10,797 nt of DNA. Origin: QNFN01 sp033722135. Lineage in GTDB: Bacteria > Pseudomonadota > Gammaproteobacteria > QNFN01. Shown here in pieces: positions 1-5,911 of the stretch. Position numbers and translations under genes: made by a program. Location: NCBI GenBank assembly GCA_033722135.1, contig JAWVZO010000080.1, positions 1 to 10,797 of the forward strand, given 5' to 3'. The first letter of the stretch is position 1. The number at the start of each line of letters is the position of its first letter. Under the pieces are notes generated by a model, which saw only the letters and a list, made by a program, of their open reading frames with translations, had not been told where the DNA came from and searched no databases.

Positions 1-580
1 ACCCGCGCGCCGCCCCGATCTCCGCGGCCAGCGGCCGCACGTAGGTCCCCTTCGAGCAGTGGACCGGTCGTCCGAGCTCGTCGTCGGCCACGGCCGTTGC
101 CTCGAGCGCATGGATGGTGATGCGCCGCGGCGCGCGCTCGACCTCGATGCCCTCGCGGGCGAGCTGGTAGAGGCGCTGCCCCTGGTGATGGAGCGCGGAG
201 TACATCGGCGGAATCTGGTCGATCTCGCCCCGCAGGCCGTCGAGCACCGCCTCGAGCCGTGCCGCGTCGAACGACTCCACCGCGCGGGTCTCGAGGACCT
301 CGCCGTCCGCGTCGCCGGTGGCGGTGGTGACACCGAGTCGCACCCGGACCCGGTACCGCTTGTCGGCGTCGAGGAGGTAGGCGGAGACCTTCGTCGCCTC
401 GCCGAGGCAGATCGGCAGCAGCCCGCTGGCGAGCGGATCGAGGCTGCCCGTGTGGCCCGCCTTGCGCGCCCGGAACAGTCGCTTGACCGCCTGCAGGGCC
501 GCGTTCGAGGTCATCCCGACCGGCTTGTCGAGCAGCAGGATGCCGTTCACCGGGCGGCCGTGGGGTCGTCTGCGGGCCAT
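1..580 (-). CDS. truB: tRNA pseudouridine(55) synthase TruB (partial, C-terminus outside window)
   Basis: TruB isomerises uridine 55 in the T-loop of nearly all tRNAs to pseudouridine and also acts as a tRNA folding chaperone in the cytoplasm. About 193 residues are present, from the ATG at 580-578 to the window edge, with no stop. The start MARRRPHGRPVNGILLLDKP is typical of the family. The catalytic motif GHTGSLDPLASGLLP spans residues 42-56, with the catalytic aspartate at Asp48, the same number as in E. coli. Further on are the RYRV strand, the PPMYSALHHQGQRLYQLAREG substrate-binding segment and the CSKGTYVRPLAAEIG motif near the edge. The ribosome-binding site is weak (AGAGAA about four bases before the ATG). 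The gene starts 34 bases after rbfA, so it is probably the last or penultimate gene of the rimP-nusA-infB-rbfA unit; in many gammaproteobacteria rpsO and pnp follow. The family call is very secure; only the C-terminal PUA-like part is unseen. Confidence 0.97.
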   Translation of the reverse strand, partial: MARRRPHGRPVNGILLLDKPVGMTSNAALQAVKRLFRARKAGHTGSLDPLASGLLPICLGEATKVSAYLLDADKRYRVRVRLGVTTATGDADGEVLETRAVESFDAARLEAVLDGLRGEIDQIPPMYSALHHQGQRLYQLAREGIEVERAPRRITIHALEATAVADDELGRPVHCSKGTYVRPLAAEIGAARG

Positions 581-614
581 CGCGTTCTCTGGAGTGGGAG
601 GGTTGGCTTGCGGT

Positions 615-989
615 TCAGGTGGCGTCGTCGTCCGCGTCGCGGGCCACGGCGTCGTCGATCAGCGCGGAGAGGCGTCGCCCCTCGTCGACCGAACGATCGT
701 AGACGAACTGCAGTTCGGGCGTGTTGCGCAGCTTGATCCGCCGGCCGAGTTCGCGGCGCAGGAAACCCGCCGCACGGCGCAGCGCCTTCTCGCTGGAGGT
801 GCGGGCCTCGTCGTCGTCGGCCAGCGCCGTGAAATAGACGCGCGCATGGGCCAGGTCGGGACTCATCCTGACCGCGGTCAGGGTGACCATCCCGACGCCG
901 GGGTCCTTGACCTCGTCGTGGACAAGCTGCGCGAGCGTGCGCCGGATCTCCTCGCCGACCCGCCGGCTGCGACTGAACTCCCTCGGCAT
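615..989 (-). CDS. rbfA: 30S ribosome-binding factor RbfA
   Basis: RbfA is a small KH-fold protein that binds the immature 30S subunit near the 5' end helix of 16S rRNA and is needed for late maturation and cold adaptation. The product has 124 residues, close to the 133 of E. coli. I chose the start at 989 (MPREFSRSRRVGEEI) because it matches the family N-terminus and has a strong ribosome-binding site: AGGGGAGC at 1004-997, eight bases before the ATG. The same frame stays open far upstream into infB, but that is only a frame shadow. The KH region includes GVGMVTLTAVRMSPDLAHAR (residues 31-50), and the RbfA signature IKLRNTPELQFVYDRSVDEG lies at 85-104. The tail is acidic (DADDDAT). It sits 49 bases after infB and 34 before truB, the usual order in this operon. 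Confidence 0.97.
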   Translation of the reverse strand: MPREFSRSRRVGEEIRRTLAQLVHDEVKDPGVGMVTLTAVRMSPDLAHARVYFTALADDDEARTSSEKALRRAAGFLRRELGRRIKLRNTPELQFVYDRSVDEGRRLSALIDDAVARDADDDAT

Positions 990-1012
990 CGTCGATGCTC
1001 CCCTGCGCCGGG

Positions 1013-1037
1013 CCGTCCGCCCGAGGCGGGCGGTCGG
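1013..1037 (-). other. hairpin in the infB-rbfA gap
   Basis: In the 49-base gap between infB and rbfA, CCGCCCG (1017-1023) and CGGGCGG (1027-1033) are perfect inverted repeats around a three-base loop. Past one T-T mismatch, the stem continues for three more pairs (1013-1015 with 1035-1037). On the transcript this is a very stable stem of about ten pairs. No U-tract follows, so it is not a classical intrinsic terminator. It lies nine bases upstream of the rbfA ribosome-binding site. It could stabilise or process the polycistronic mRNA or slow polymerase; its function is inferred only from its position. Confidence 0.6.
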
Positions 1038-1038
1038 G

Positions 1039-3591
1039 TCACAGCTCGCGCTGGACCTTGACCTGCTCGTAGACCTCGATCTGGTCGCCGACCTTGACGT
1101 CGTTGTAGTTCTTGACGCCGATGCCGCACTCGGTCCCGGCCCGCACCTCGTTGACGTCGTCCTTGAAGCGGCGCAGCGACTCGAGCTCGCCCTCGTAGAT
1201 GACCACGTTGTCGCGCAGCACGCGGATCGGATTCGAACGCTTGACCACGCCCTCCATGACCAGGCAGCCCGCGACGGCCCCGAACTTGGGCGAGCGGAAC
1301 ACGTCGCGCACCTCGGCGAGACCGACGATCTCCTCGCGCATCTCCGGCGCGAGCATGCCCGAGAGGGCCTTCTTGACCTCGTCGATGACGTCGTAGATGA
1401 CGCTGTAGTAGTGGAGGTCGATGTCGTTCTCGGCGACAAGGCGGCGCGCCGACGCATCGGCACGGACGTTGAAGCCGATCATGACCGCCTGGGACGCCGC
1501 GGCGAGGTTGACGTCCGACTCGGTGATGCCGCCGACGCCGGAGGCGATCACGTTGACGCGAACCTCGTCGTTCGACAGCTTGACCAGCGCATCGCGCAGC
1601 GCCTCGACGCTGCCCTGTACGTCTGCCTTGATCACCAGGTTGAGCTGCTGGACCTCCCCAGATTCCATCTGCGAGAACATGTCCTCCAGCTTGGCCGCCT
1701 GCTGCTTGGCCAGGCGCGTCTCGCGCAGCTTGTTCTGGCGGAACGACGCGATTTCCCGGACCTTGCGCTCGTCGGGGTGGGCGGCGACCTCGTCACCGGC
1801 ATTCGGCGTGCCCGAGAGCCCGAGCACCTCGGCCGGCATCGACGGGCCGACCTGGTCGACGGGCTCACCGCTCTCGTCGAACAGCGCGCGCACGCGGCCG
1901 AACTCGGAACCGCTGAGCACCACGTCGCCCTTGCGCAGGGTGCCGCTCTTGACGAGAACCGTGGCGACCGGGCCGCGTCCCTTCTCGAGTCGGGACTCCA
2001 GGACCACGCCGCGCGCGGTCTCCTCGACCGGGGCCTCGAGCTCCATCAGCTCGGCCTGCAGCAGGATCGCCTCGAGCAGGTCGTCGATCCCCTCGCCGGT
2101 CTTCGCCGACACGTGGACGAACTGGTGCTCGCCGCCCCAGTCCTCCGGGATGACCTCGTACTTCGCCAGTTCGTTCTTGACCCGGTCCGGGTCGGCCTCG
2201 GGTTTGTCGATCTTGTTGACCGCGATGACCAGAGGCACCGAGCCGGCCTTGGCATGCTGGATCGACTCGATAGTTTGCGGCATGACCCCATCGTCGGCGG
2301 CGACCACCAGGACGACGATGTCGGTGACCTGGGACCCGCGCGCGCGCATGGCAGTGAAGGCCTCGTGGCCCGGGGTGTCGAGGAAGGTGACCGTACCCCG
2401 GTCGGTGTCGACGTGGTAGGCACCGATGTGCTGGGTGATGCCGCCCGCCTCGCCGTCGGCGACCTTGGTGGTGCGGATGCGGTCGAGCAGCGACGTCTTG
2501 CCGTGGTCGACGTGGCCCATGATGGTGACGACCGGGGGCCGGCGCTCGGTCTCCGCGGTCGACTCGGTGTCGAGCTTGAGGCTCTCCTCGATGTCGGTCT
2601 CGGCGACCAGCTTCGGCTTGTGTCCCATCTCCTCGACCACCAGGACGGCGGTGTCCTGGTCGATCGCCTGGTTGATGGTGGCCATGACCCCCATCTGCAT
2701 CATCGCCTTGATCACCTCGGCGGCCTTTACGGCCATGCGCTGGGCGAGCTCGGCGACGGTGATCGTCTCCGGGATGGTGACCTCGCGGACCACCGGGGCG
2801 GTCGGCTTGGTGAAGCCGTGCTCCGTGCTGGCGGAGGCGCGCGCGGACCGGCCGCGCACGCGCGGCGCCTTCTTGCGTCGCCCGCTCTTCTCGCTGGCGA
2901 CGTGCAGCTCCTCGCGGCCGTAACGGCTGGACCGGCGGTCCTTGGCCCGCTCCGCCTTGCTCTTCTCCGCCGGCTTGGCGCGCGTCGGCGCCGCCTTGGC
3001 GCGGGCCGCTTCCTCGGCCTGGCGCCGCGCGAGCTCCTCGGCCTGGCGCTTGGCCTCCTCCTCTTCGGCGCGCTTGCGCTCGGTCTCCTCGGCCTGGCGC
3101 CGGGCCTCCTCTTCCTCGAGGCGCTTCTTCTCCTCCTCGGCACCCTTGCGCTTGGCGATCTCGTCGCGCACGCGCTGTTCCTCGGCCACCTTGTCGGCCT
3201 GGAGCTCGGCCAACCGGCGCCGCGCCTCCTCGGCCTCGACCTGGGCCGACTCGGCCTCGTCCGGGGTGCGCTTGACGTAGGTGCGGCTCTTGCGTACCTC
3301 CACGCTGACGGTCTTGTTGCGCGCCTGGCCACCCGGCATGCTCTGCCGCTGGCGCAGTTCGCTCACCGACTTCCGCTTGAGGGTCACCTTGCGCGGCGTC
3401 CGCGTCGGGTCGGCGGTCGTCTCCTTGCCGTGCGCGGCGCGCAGGAACTGCAGCAGCGTGACCTTCTCCTGGTCGTTGACCGCCGCGTCGGGCCCGTCCT
3501 TGGCCAGGCCGGCCTCGGCGAACTGGGTCAGCAACCGGTCGACCGGGATGCCGACCACCTCGGCTAGCTGTTTGACTGTCGATTCGGACAT
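1039..3591 (-). CDS. infB: translation initiation factor IF-2
   Basis: IF-2 is the GTPase that brings formylmethionyl-tRNA to the 30S P site and promotes 50S joining. The product has 850 residues (E. coli 890). Residues 1-50 form the first IF2_N domain (MSESTVKQLAEVVGIPVDRL). An IF2-associated basic stretch follows at about 66-108, and then a highly charged Glu/Arg/Ala coiled coil at about 111-200. Residues about 210-262 are basic linker, and the second IF2_N domain lies at about 271-325. The G domain has G1 GHVDHGKT (359-366), GGITQHIGAY (383-392), G3 DTPGH (405-409), G4 NKID (459-462) and G5 SAK (495-497). Domains II to IV complete the protein, including GFNVRADASA (706-715) and a C-terminal fMet-tRNA-binding domain ending VKVQREL. 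The start at 3591 has AGGGAG at 3605-3600, eight bases upstream. The gene begins 23 bases after nusA, so it is clearly cotranscribed. A possible internal start is reported in the findings. Confidence 0.99.
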   Translation of the reverse strand: MSESTVKQLAEVVGIPVDRLLTQFAEAGLAKDGPDAAVNDQEKVTLLQFLRAAHGKETTADPTRTPRKVTLKRKSVSELRQRQSMPGGQARNKTVSVEVRKSRTYVKRTPDEAESAQVEAEEARRRLAELQADKVAEEQRVRDEIAKRKGAEEEKKRLEEEEARRQAEETERKRAEEEEAKRQAEELARRQAEEAARAKAAPTRAKPAEKSKAERAKDRRSSRYGREELHVASEKSGRRKKAPRVRGRSARASASTEHGFTKPTAPVVREVTIPETITVAELAQRMAVKAAEVIKAMMQMGVMATINQAIDQDTAVLVVEEMGHKPKLVAETDIEESLKLDTESTAETERRPPVVTIMGHVDHGKTSLLDRIRTTKVADGEAGGITQHIGAYHVDTDRGTVTFLDTPGHEAFTAMRARGSQVTDIVVLVVAADDGVMPQTIESIQHAKAGSVPLVIAVNKIDKPEADPDRVKNELAKYEVIPEDWGGEHQFVHVSAKTGEGIDDLLEAILLQAELMELEAPVEETARGVVLESRLEKGRGPVATVLVKSGTLRKGDVVLSGSEFGRVRALFDESGEPVDQVGPSMPAEVLGLSGTPNAGDEVAAHPDERKVREIASFRQNKLRETRLAKQQAAKLEDMFSQMESGEVQQLNLVIKADVQGSVEALRDALVKLSNDEVRVNVIASGVGGITESDVNLAAASQAVMIGFNVRADASARRLVAENDIDLHYYSVIYDVIDEVKKALSGMLAPEMREEIVGLAEVRDVFRSPKFGAVAGCLVMEGVVKRSNPIRVLRDNVVIYEGELESLRRFKDDVNEVRAGTECGIGVKNYNDVKVGDQIEVYEQVKVQREL
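3011..3100. repeat. direct repeats in the IF-2 coiled-coil coding region
   Basis: The 15-base word TCCTCGGCCTGGCGC occurs exactly three times on the plus strand, at 3011-3025, 3035-3049 and 3086-3100. On the coding (minus) strand it falls within codons for repeated Arg-Gln-Ala-Glu-Glu units of the charged coiled coil. The starts are 24 and 51 bases apart, all multiples of three, so gain or loss of units would keep the reading frame. This is a degenerate in-frame coding repeat, not a mobile or regulatory element. The IF-2 linker varies in length between species by this kind of change. Confidence 0.75.
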
Positions 3592-3614
3592 GTCTGCGAC
3601 TCCCTAGGACCGTG

Positions 3615-5150
3615 TCAGGCCTCGGCCTCGTTCTCGTTTGCGAACCACGGCGCCCGCGCGGTCATGATCAGCTCGCCCGCGCGCTCCTCGTCCATGCCGT
3701 CGATCTCCATCAGCGTATCGACGTCCTGCTCGGCGAGGTCCTCCATGGTGACGATGCCACGGCTGGCCAGCTCGAAGGCGAGCTGGCGCTCCATGCCGTC
3801 CATCTCCAGGAGATCCTCGGCGGGCTCCACGGCATCGAGGCGCTCCTCCTTGGCGATCGCCTGCATCAGCAGCACGTCGCGCGCGCGGTTGCGCAGCTCG
3901 TGGACGATCTCTTCCTCGAACTCCTCGATCTCGAGCAGCTCCTGCTCGGGGATGAAGGCGATCTCGTCGACGGTGGAGTAGCCCTCCTGGACCAGGATCG
4001 CCGCGACTTCCTCGTCGACGTCGAGCTGCTCCATGAACACCGCCTGCGCCTTCGACGATTCGGCCTCGCTCTTCGCCCCGGCCTCCTCGATGGTCATGAC
4101 GTTCAGCTCCCAGCCGGTGAGCTGCGAGGCGAGGCGGATGTTCTGCCCGCCCCTGCCGATCGCCTGCGAGAGCTGCTCCTCGTCGACCGCGAGGTCCATG
4201 CTGTGGCTCTCCTCGTCGACGACGATCGAGACCACGTCGGCCGGCTGCATGGCGTTGACGACCAGCTGGGCCGGGTTGTCGCTGTAGGGGATGATGTCGA
4301 CGCGCTCGCCGGCGAGCTCGTTGGAGACCGCCTGCACGCGCGAGCCGCGCATGCCGACGCAGGCACCGACCGGGTCGATGCGCGGCTCGTTGGAGCGCAC
4401 CGCGATCTTGGCGCGCGATCCGGGATCGCGCGCGGCACCCATGATCTCGATCAGCCCCTCGCCGATCTCGGGAACCTCGAGCTTGAACAGCTCGATCAGC
4501 AGTTCCGGCGCAGTGCGGGTCACGAACAGCTGCGGCCCGCGCGGTTCGGAACGGACTTCGCGCAGGTAGCCGCGGATTCGGTCGCCGCCGCGCACCGCCT
4601 CGCGCGGGATCATCTCCTCGCGGTAGATGACCGCCTCGGCATTGCCGCCGAGATCGATGTAGACGTTGCCGCGCTCGACCCGCTTGACGATGCCGCCGAC
4701 CAGCTCGCCCTCGCGGCCGGTGTAGGCCTCGACGATCTGCGCGCGCTCGGCCTCCCGGACCTTCTGCACGATCACCTGCTTGGCCGCCTGGGCGGCGATC
4801 CGGCCGAACTCGACCGACTCCATCGGCTCCTCGATGTAGTCGCCGGGCTGAAGGTCGGGGTCCTGCTCGCGGGCATCGTCGAGCCAGACCTGGCGTTCGG
4901 GATGGAACTCGAACTCCTCGGGTTCCTCGTCCTCGTCGAGCTCGACGTCGGGCGAGATCACCTCCCAGCGGCGGAAGGTGGCGTAATCGCCGGTGACGCG
5001 GTCGATCTGCACGCGGACGTCGATGTCGCCACCGTGCTTCTTGCGCGTGGCCGACGCGAGGGCCAGCTCGATGGCCTCGAAAATGATCTCTTTCTCGACG
5101 CTCTTCTCGTGCGAGACGGCGTCGACGACCATCAGGATCTCTTTGCTCAT
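3615..5150 (-). CDS. nusA: transcription termination/antitermination factor NusA
   Basis: NusA binds RNA polymerase and nascent RNA. It enhances pausing and intrinsic termination, and takes part in antitermination complexes on rRNA. The product has 511 residues (E. coli 495). The polymerase-binding N-terminal domain covers about 1-130 and begins MSKEILMVVDAVSHEKSVEK. The S1 domain is at about 134-200 (GELVGGIVKRVERGNVYIDL). KH1 is at about 230-300, with VGACVGMRGSRVQAVSNELA. KH2 follows, with the GRGG loop at 322-325 in AIGRGGQNIRLASQLTGWEL. Two acidic repeats fill about 366-425 and 436-490, as in gammaproteobacterial NusA; in E. coli these contact the RNA polymerase alpha subunit C-terminal domain and autoinhibit RNA binding. 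The ATG at 5150 overlaps the rimP stop (ATGA, four bases). Its ribosome-binding site, GGAGAA at 5164-5159, lies inside the last rimP codons, which suggests translational coupling. Confidence 0.99.
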   Translation of the reverse strand: MSKEILMVVDAVSHEKSVEKEIIFEAIELALASATRKKHGGDIDVRVQIDRVTGDYATFRRWEVISPDVELDEDEEPEEFEFHPERQVWLDDAREQDPDLQPGDYIEEPMESVEFGRIAAQAAKQVIVQKVREAERAQIVEAYTGREGELVGGIVKRVERGNVYIDLGGNAEAVIYREEMIPREAVRGGDRIRGYLREVRSEPRGPQLFVTRTAPELLIELFKLEVPEIGEGLIEIMGAARDPGSRAKIAVRSNEPRIDPVGACVGMRGSRVQAVSNELAGERVDIIPYSDNPAQLVVNAMQPADVVSIVVDEESHSMDLAVDEEQLSQAIGRGGQNIRLASQLTGWELNVMTIEEAGAKSEAESSKAQAVFMEQLDVDEEVAAILVQEGYSTVDEIAFIPEQELLEIEEFEEEIVHELRNRARDVLLMQAIAKEERLDAVEPAEDLLEMDGMERQLAFELASRGIVTMEDLAEQDVDTLMEIDGMDEERAGELIMTARAPWFANENEAEA

Positions 5151-5638
5151 TCCCCGGATTCTCCAGCATGCCCCCGGTCAGTCCGGAGGTCTCCTACCAG
5201 TCGCGCCTGGTCGATCTCGTCGTAGGCGACGCGCAGGGCCTCGCCGTCCACCTCGAACAGCACCTCCTCGCCCTCCACACCGCGCAGCAGGGCGGTATAA
5301 CGGGCGCGGCCGTCGCGCGGCGCGCGCAGTTTCAGCTTCGCTCGCCGGCCGGCGAAGCGGGCGAAATCGTCGCGCCGGAACAGCGGCCGGTCGAGTCCGG
5401 GCGACGACACCTCGAGGGTGTACTCACCCGGGATGGGATCCTCGACATCGAGCATGCCGCTCACCTGGTGGCTGACCCGCTCGCAGTCGTCGGCCGTGAT
5501 CCCGTCGGCCCGGTCGATGTAGATGCGCAGCAACTCGCGCCCCCCCTGGGGCAGCAGCTCGATCCCCACCGCCTCGTAGCCGAGGCCGGCAACGATCGGC
5601 TCGATCAGTCCGCGCAGCTTGGCCGGCGCCTGGCGCAT
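5147..5638 (-). CDS. rimP: ribosome maturation factor RimP
   Basis: RimP binds the 30S subunit early in assembly and helps incorporation of proteins of the central pseudoknot/S12 region. The product has 163 residues, slightly longer than the roughly 150 of E. coli. Conserved segments are the GLGYEAVGIELLPQGG strand (18-33), LRIYIDRADGITADDCERVS (37-56), VSGMLDVEDPIPGEYTLEVS (59-78) and the signature SSPGLDRPLF at 78-87. The C-terminal half is the small SH3-like domain. About 13 extra residues follow the usual family end (LRTDRGHAGESGE); their codons also hold the nusA ribosome-binding site. The start at 5638 has GGAG at 5647-5644 with only five bases of spacing. The terminator-like hairpin at 5652-5684 ends just upstream of that site. 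The gene overlaps nusA by four bases. Confidence 0.97.
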   Translation of the reverse strand: MRQAPAKLRGLIEPIVAGLGYEAVGIELLPQGGRELLRIYIDRADGITADDCERVSHQVSGMLDVEDPIPGEYTLEVSSPGLDRPLFRRDDFARFAGRRAKLKLRAPRDGRARYTALLRGVEGEEVLFEVDGEALRVAYDEIDQARLVGDLRTDRGHAGESGE

Positions 5639-5643
5639 TCACG

Positions 5644-5647
5644 CTCC
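5644..5647 (-). promoter_or_regulatory. rimP ribosome-binding site next to an attenuator hairpin
   Basis: On the minus strand GGAG ends five bases before the rimP ATG at 5638. It is of note because the U-tract of the upstream hairpin (5652-5655) ends only four bases before it. Transcripts that escape termination therefore carry a very stable stem almost touching the ribosome-binding site of the first protein gene in the operon. Confidence 0.65.
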
Positions 5648-5651
5648 ACGT

Positions 5652-5684
5652 AAAACGAAGAAAGGGCCCACGGCCCTTCCCTCG
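5652..5684 (-). terminator. second intrinsic terminator / putative attenuator before rimP
   Basis: On the minus-strand transcript a continuous 13-pair stem can form between 5684-5672 and 5668-5656, with a three-base loop (GUG, 5671-5669). The core AAGGGCC/GGCCCTT is perfect, and the outer six pairs include two G-U wobbles. Four U residues (5655-5652) follow at once. This has the form of a Rho-independent terminator, but it lies upstream of rimP rather than after a gene. Position and shape suggest an attenuator that sets read-through into rimP-nusA-infB. NusA itself stimulates such terminators, so feedback is plausible; Bacillus subtilis nusA is reported to be controlled in this manner, and the E. 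coli metY-nusA leader is also known to contain terminators. Regulation here is inferred, not shown. Confidence 0.75.
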
Positions 5685-5720
5685 ACGTCTGCCGGCGCGG
5701 CGTCTCCCCGCCGACATTAA

Positions 5721-5748
5721 CAAAAAGCCCCGTCGAAACGGGGCTTTT
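5721..5748 (-). terminator. intrinsic terminator after tRNA-fMet
   Basis: AAAAGCCCCG (5723-5732) and CGGGGCTTTT (5739-5748) form a perfect ten-pair stem with a six-base loop. On the minus-strand transcript five U residues close the structure (complement of 5726-5722). It lies 20 bases after the tRNA 3' end at 5768 and is a standard strong Rho-independent terminator. The symmetry of the A and T tracts makes it potentially bidirectional, though no plus-strand gene is seen to use it. Since the next genes have no clear promoter of their own, it is probably leaky or regulated. Confidence 0.92.
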
Positions 5749-5767
5749 CTCGATCCACCGTGTTGAG

Positions 5768-5844
<77 letters not shown>

Positions 5845-5857
5845 ACAACGGATGCGC

Positions 5858-5886
5858 ATTGTACCCACGCCCCCGGGCGAACACAA
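5858..5886 (-). promoter_or_regulatory. sigma-70-type promoter for tRNA-fMet and the rimP operon
   Basis: On the minus strand a -35-like TTGTGT (5886-5881) is followed by exactly 17 bases and then TACAAT (5863-5858), which matches five of six consensus -10 positions. The mature tRNA starts 13 bases after the -10 box, leaving a leader of about five to seven bases. The segment right after the -10 box, GCGCATCC, is GC-rich, as in promoters of stable RNA genes under stringent control; that regulatory reading is an inference. It is the only convincing promoter I found, and it probably drives the tRNA and, by read-through, rimP to truB. Confidence 0.75.
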
Positions 5887-5895
5887 CAGGGGGCG
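5868..5895. repeat. inverted repeat enclosing the promoter -35 region
   Basis: CGCCCCC (5868-5874) and GGGGGCG (5889-5895) are perfect inverted repeats separated by 14 bases. The left arm lies in the spacer between the -10 and -35 elements, and the right arm lies upstream of the -35 box, so the -35 box is in the loop. The repeat also begins 17 bases downstream of the nuoN stop. As RNA it could form a hairpin at the end of the nuo transcript, but no U-tract follows. As DNA it could be a protein-binding palindrome. I cannot tell which. Confidence 0.5.
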
Positions 5896-5911
5896 CCGGT
5901 CAGGGCCGTTT

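Noticed and set aside
59..736. A 225-codon plus-strand open frame over truB and the end of rbfA
   Set aside because: It is antisense to the clear TruB catalytic domain, has a very Arg-rich end and no recognisable domain.
615..1463. A 282-codon minus-strand frame that would extend RbfA at its N-terminus
   Set aside because: The added residues are Arg/Ser/Thr-rich, overlap infB out of frame and contain the stable hairpin. The 124-residue start at 989 matches family length and has a good ribosome-binding site.
883..3567. An 894-codon plus-strand open frame opposite infB
   Set aside because: It lies exactly over a certain infB gene. Its product is low-complexity Leu/Asp/Arg/Gly-rich, including a leucine-rich run opposite the Glu/Arg/Ala coiled coil, and I recognise no family. 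GC-rich codon bias leaves few stop codons on the opposite strand, so it is best read as an artefact.
3612..5225. A 537-codon plus-strand open frame opposite nusA and the end of rimP
   Set aside because: It mirrors nusA, with Asp/Leu/Val-rich filler and no recognisable domain. It crosses a real gene boundary on the other strand, as composition artefacts do.
5698..5713. A five-pair hairpin (CGGCG/CGCCG) between the two leader terminators as a possible antiterminator
   Set aside because: Such short GC stems are expected by chance at this base composition, and I could find no convincing alternative pairing with either terminator stem.
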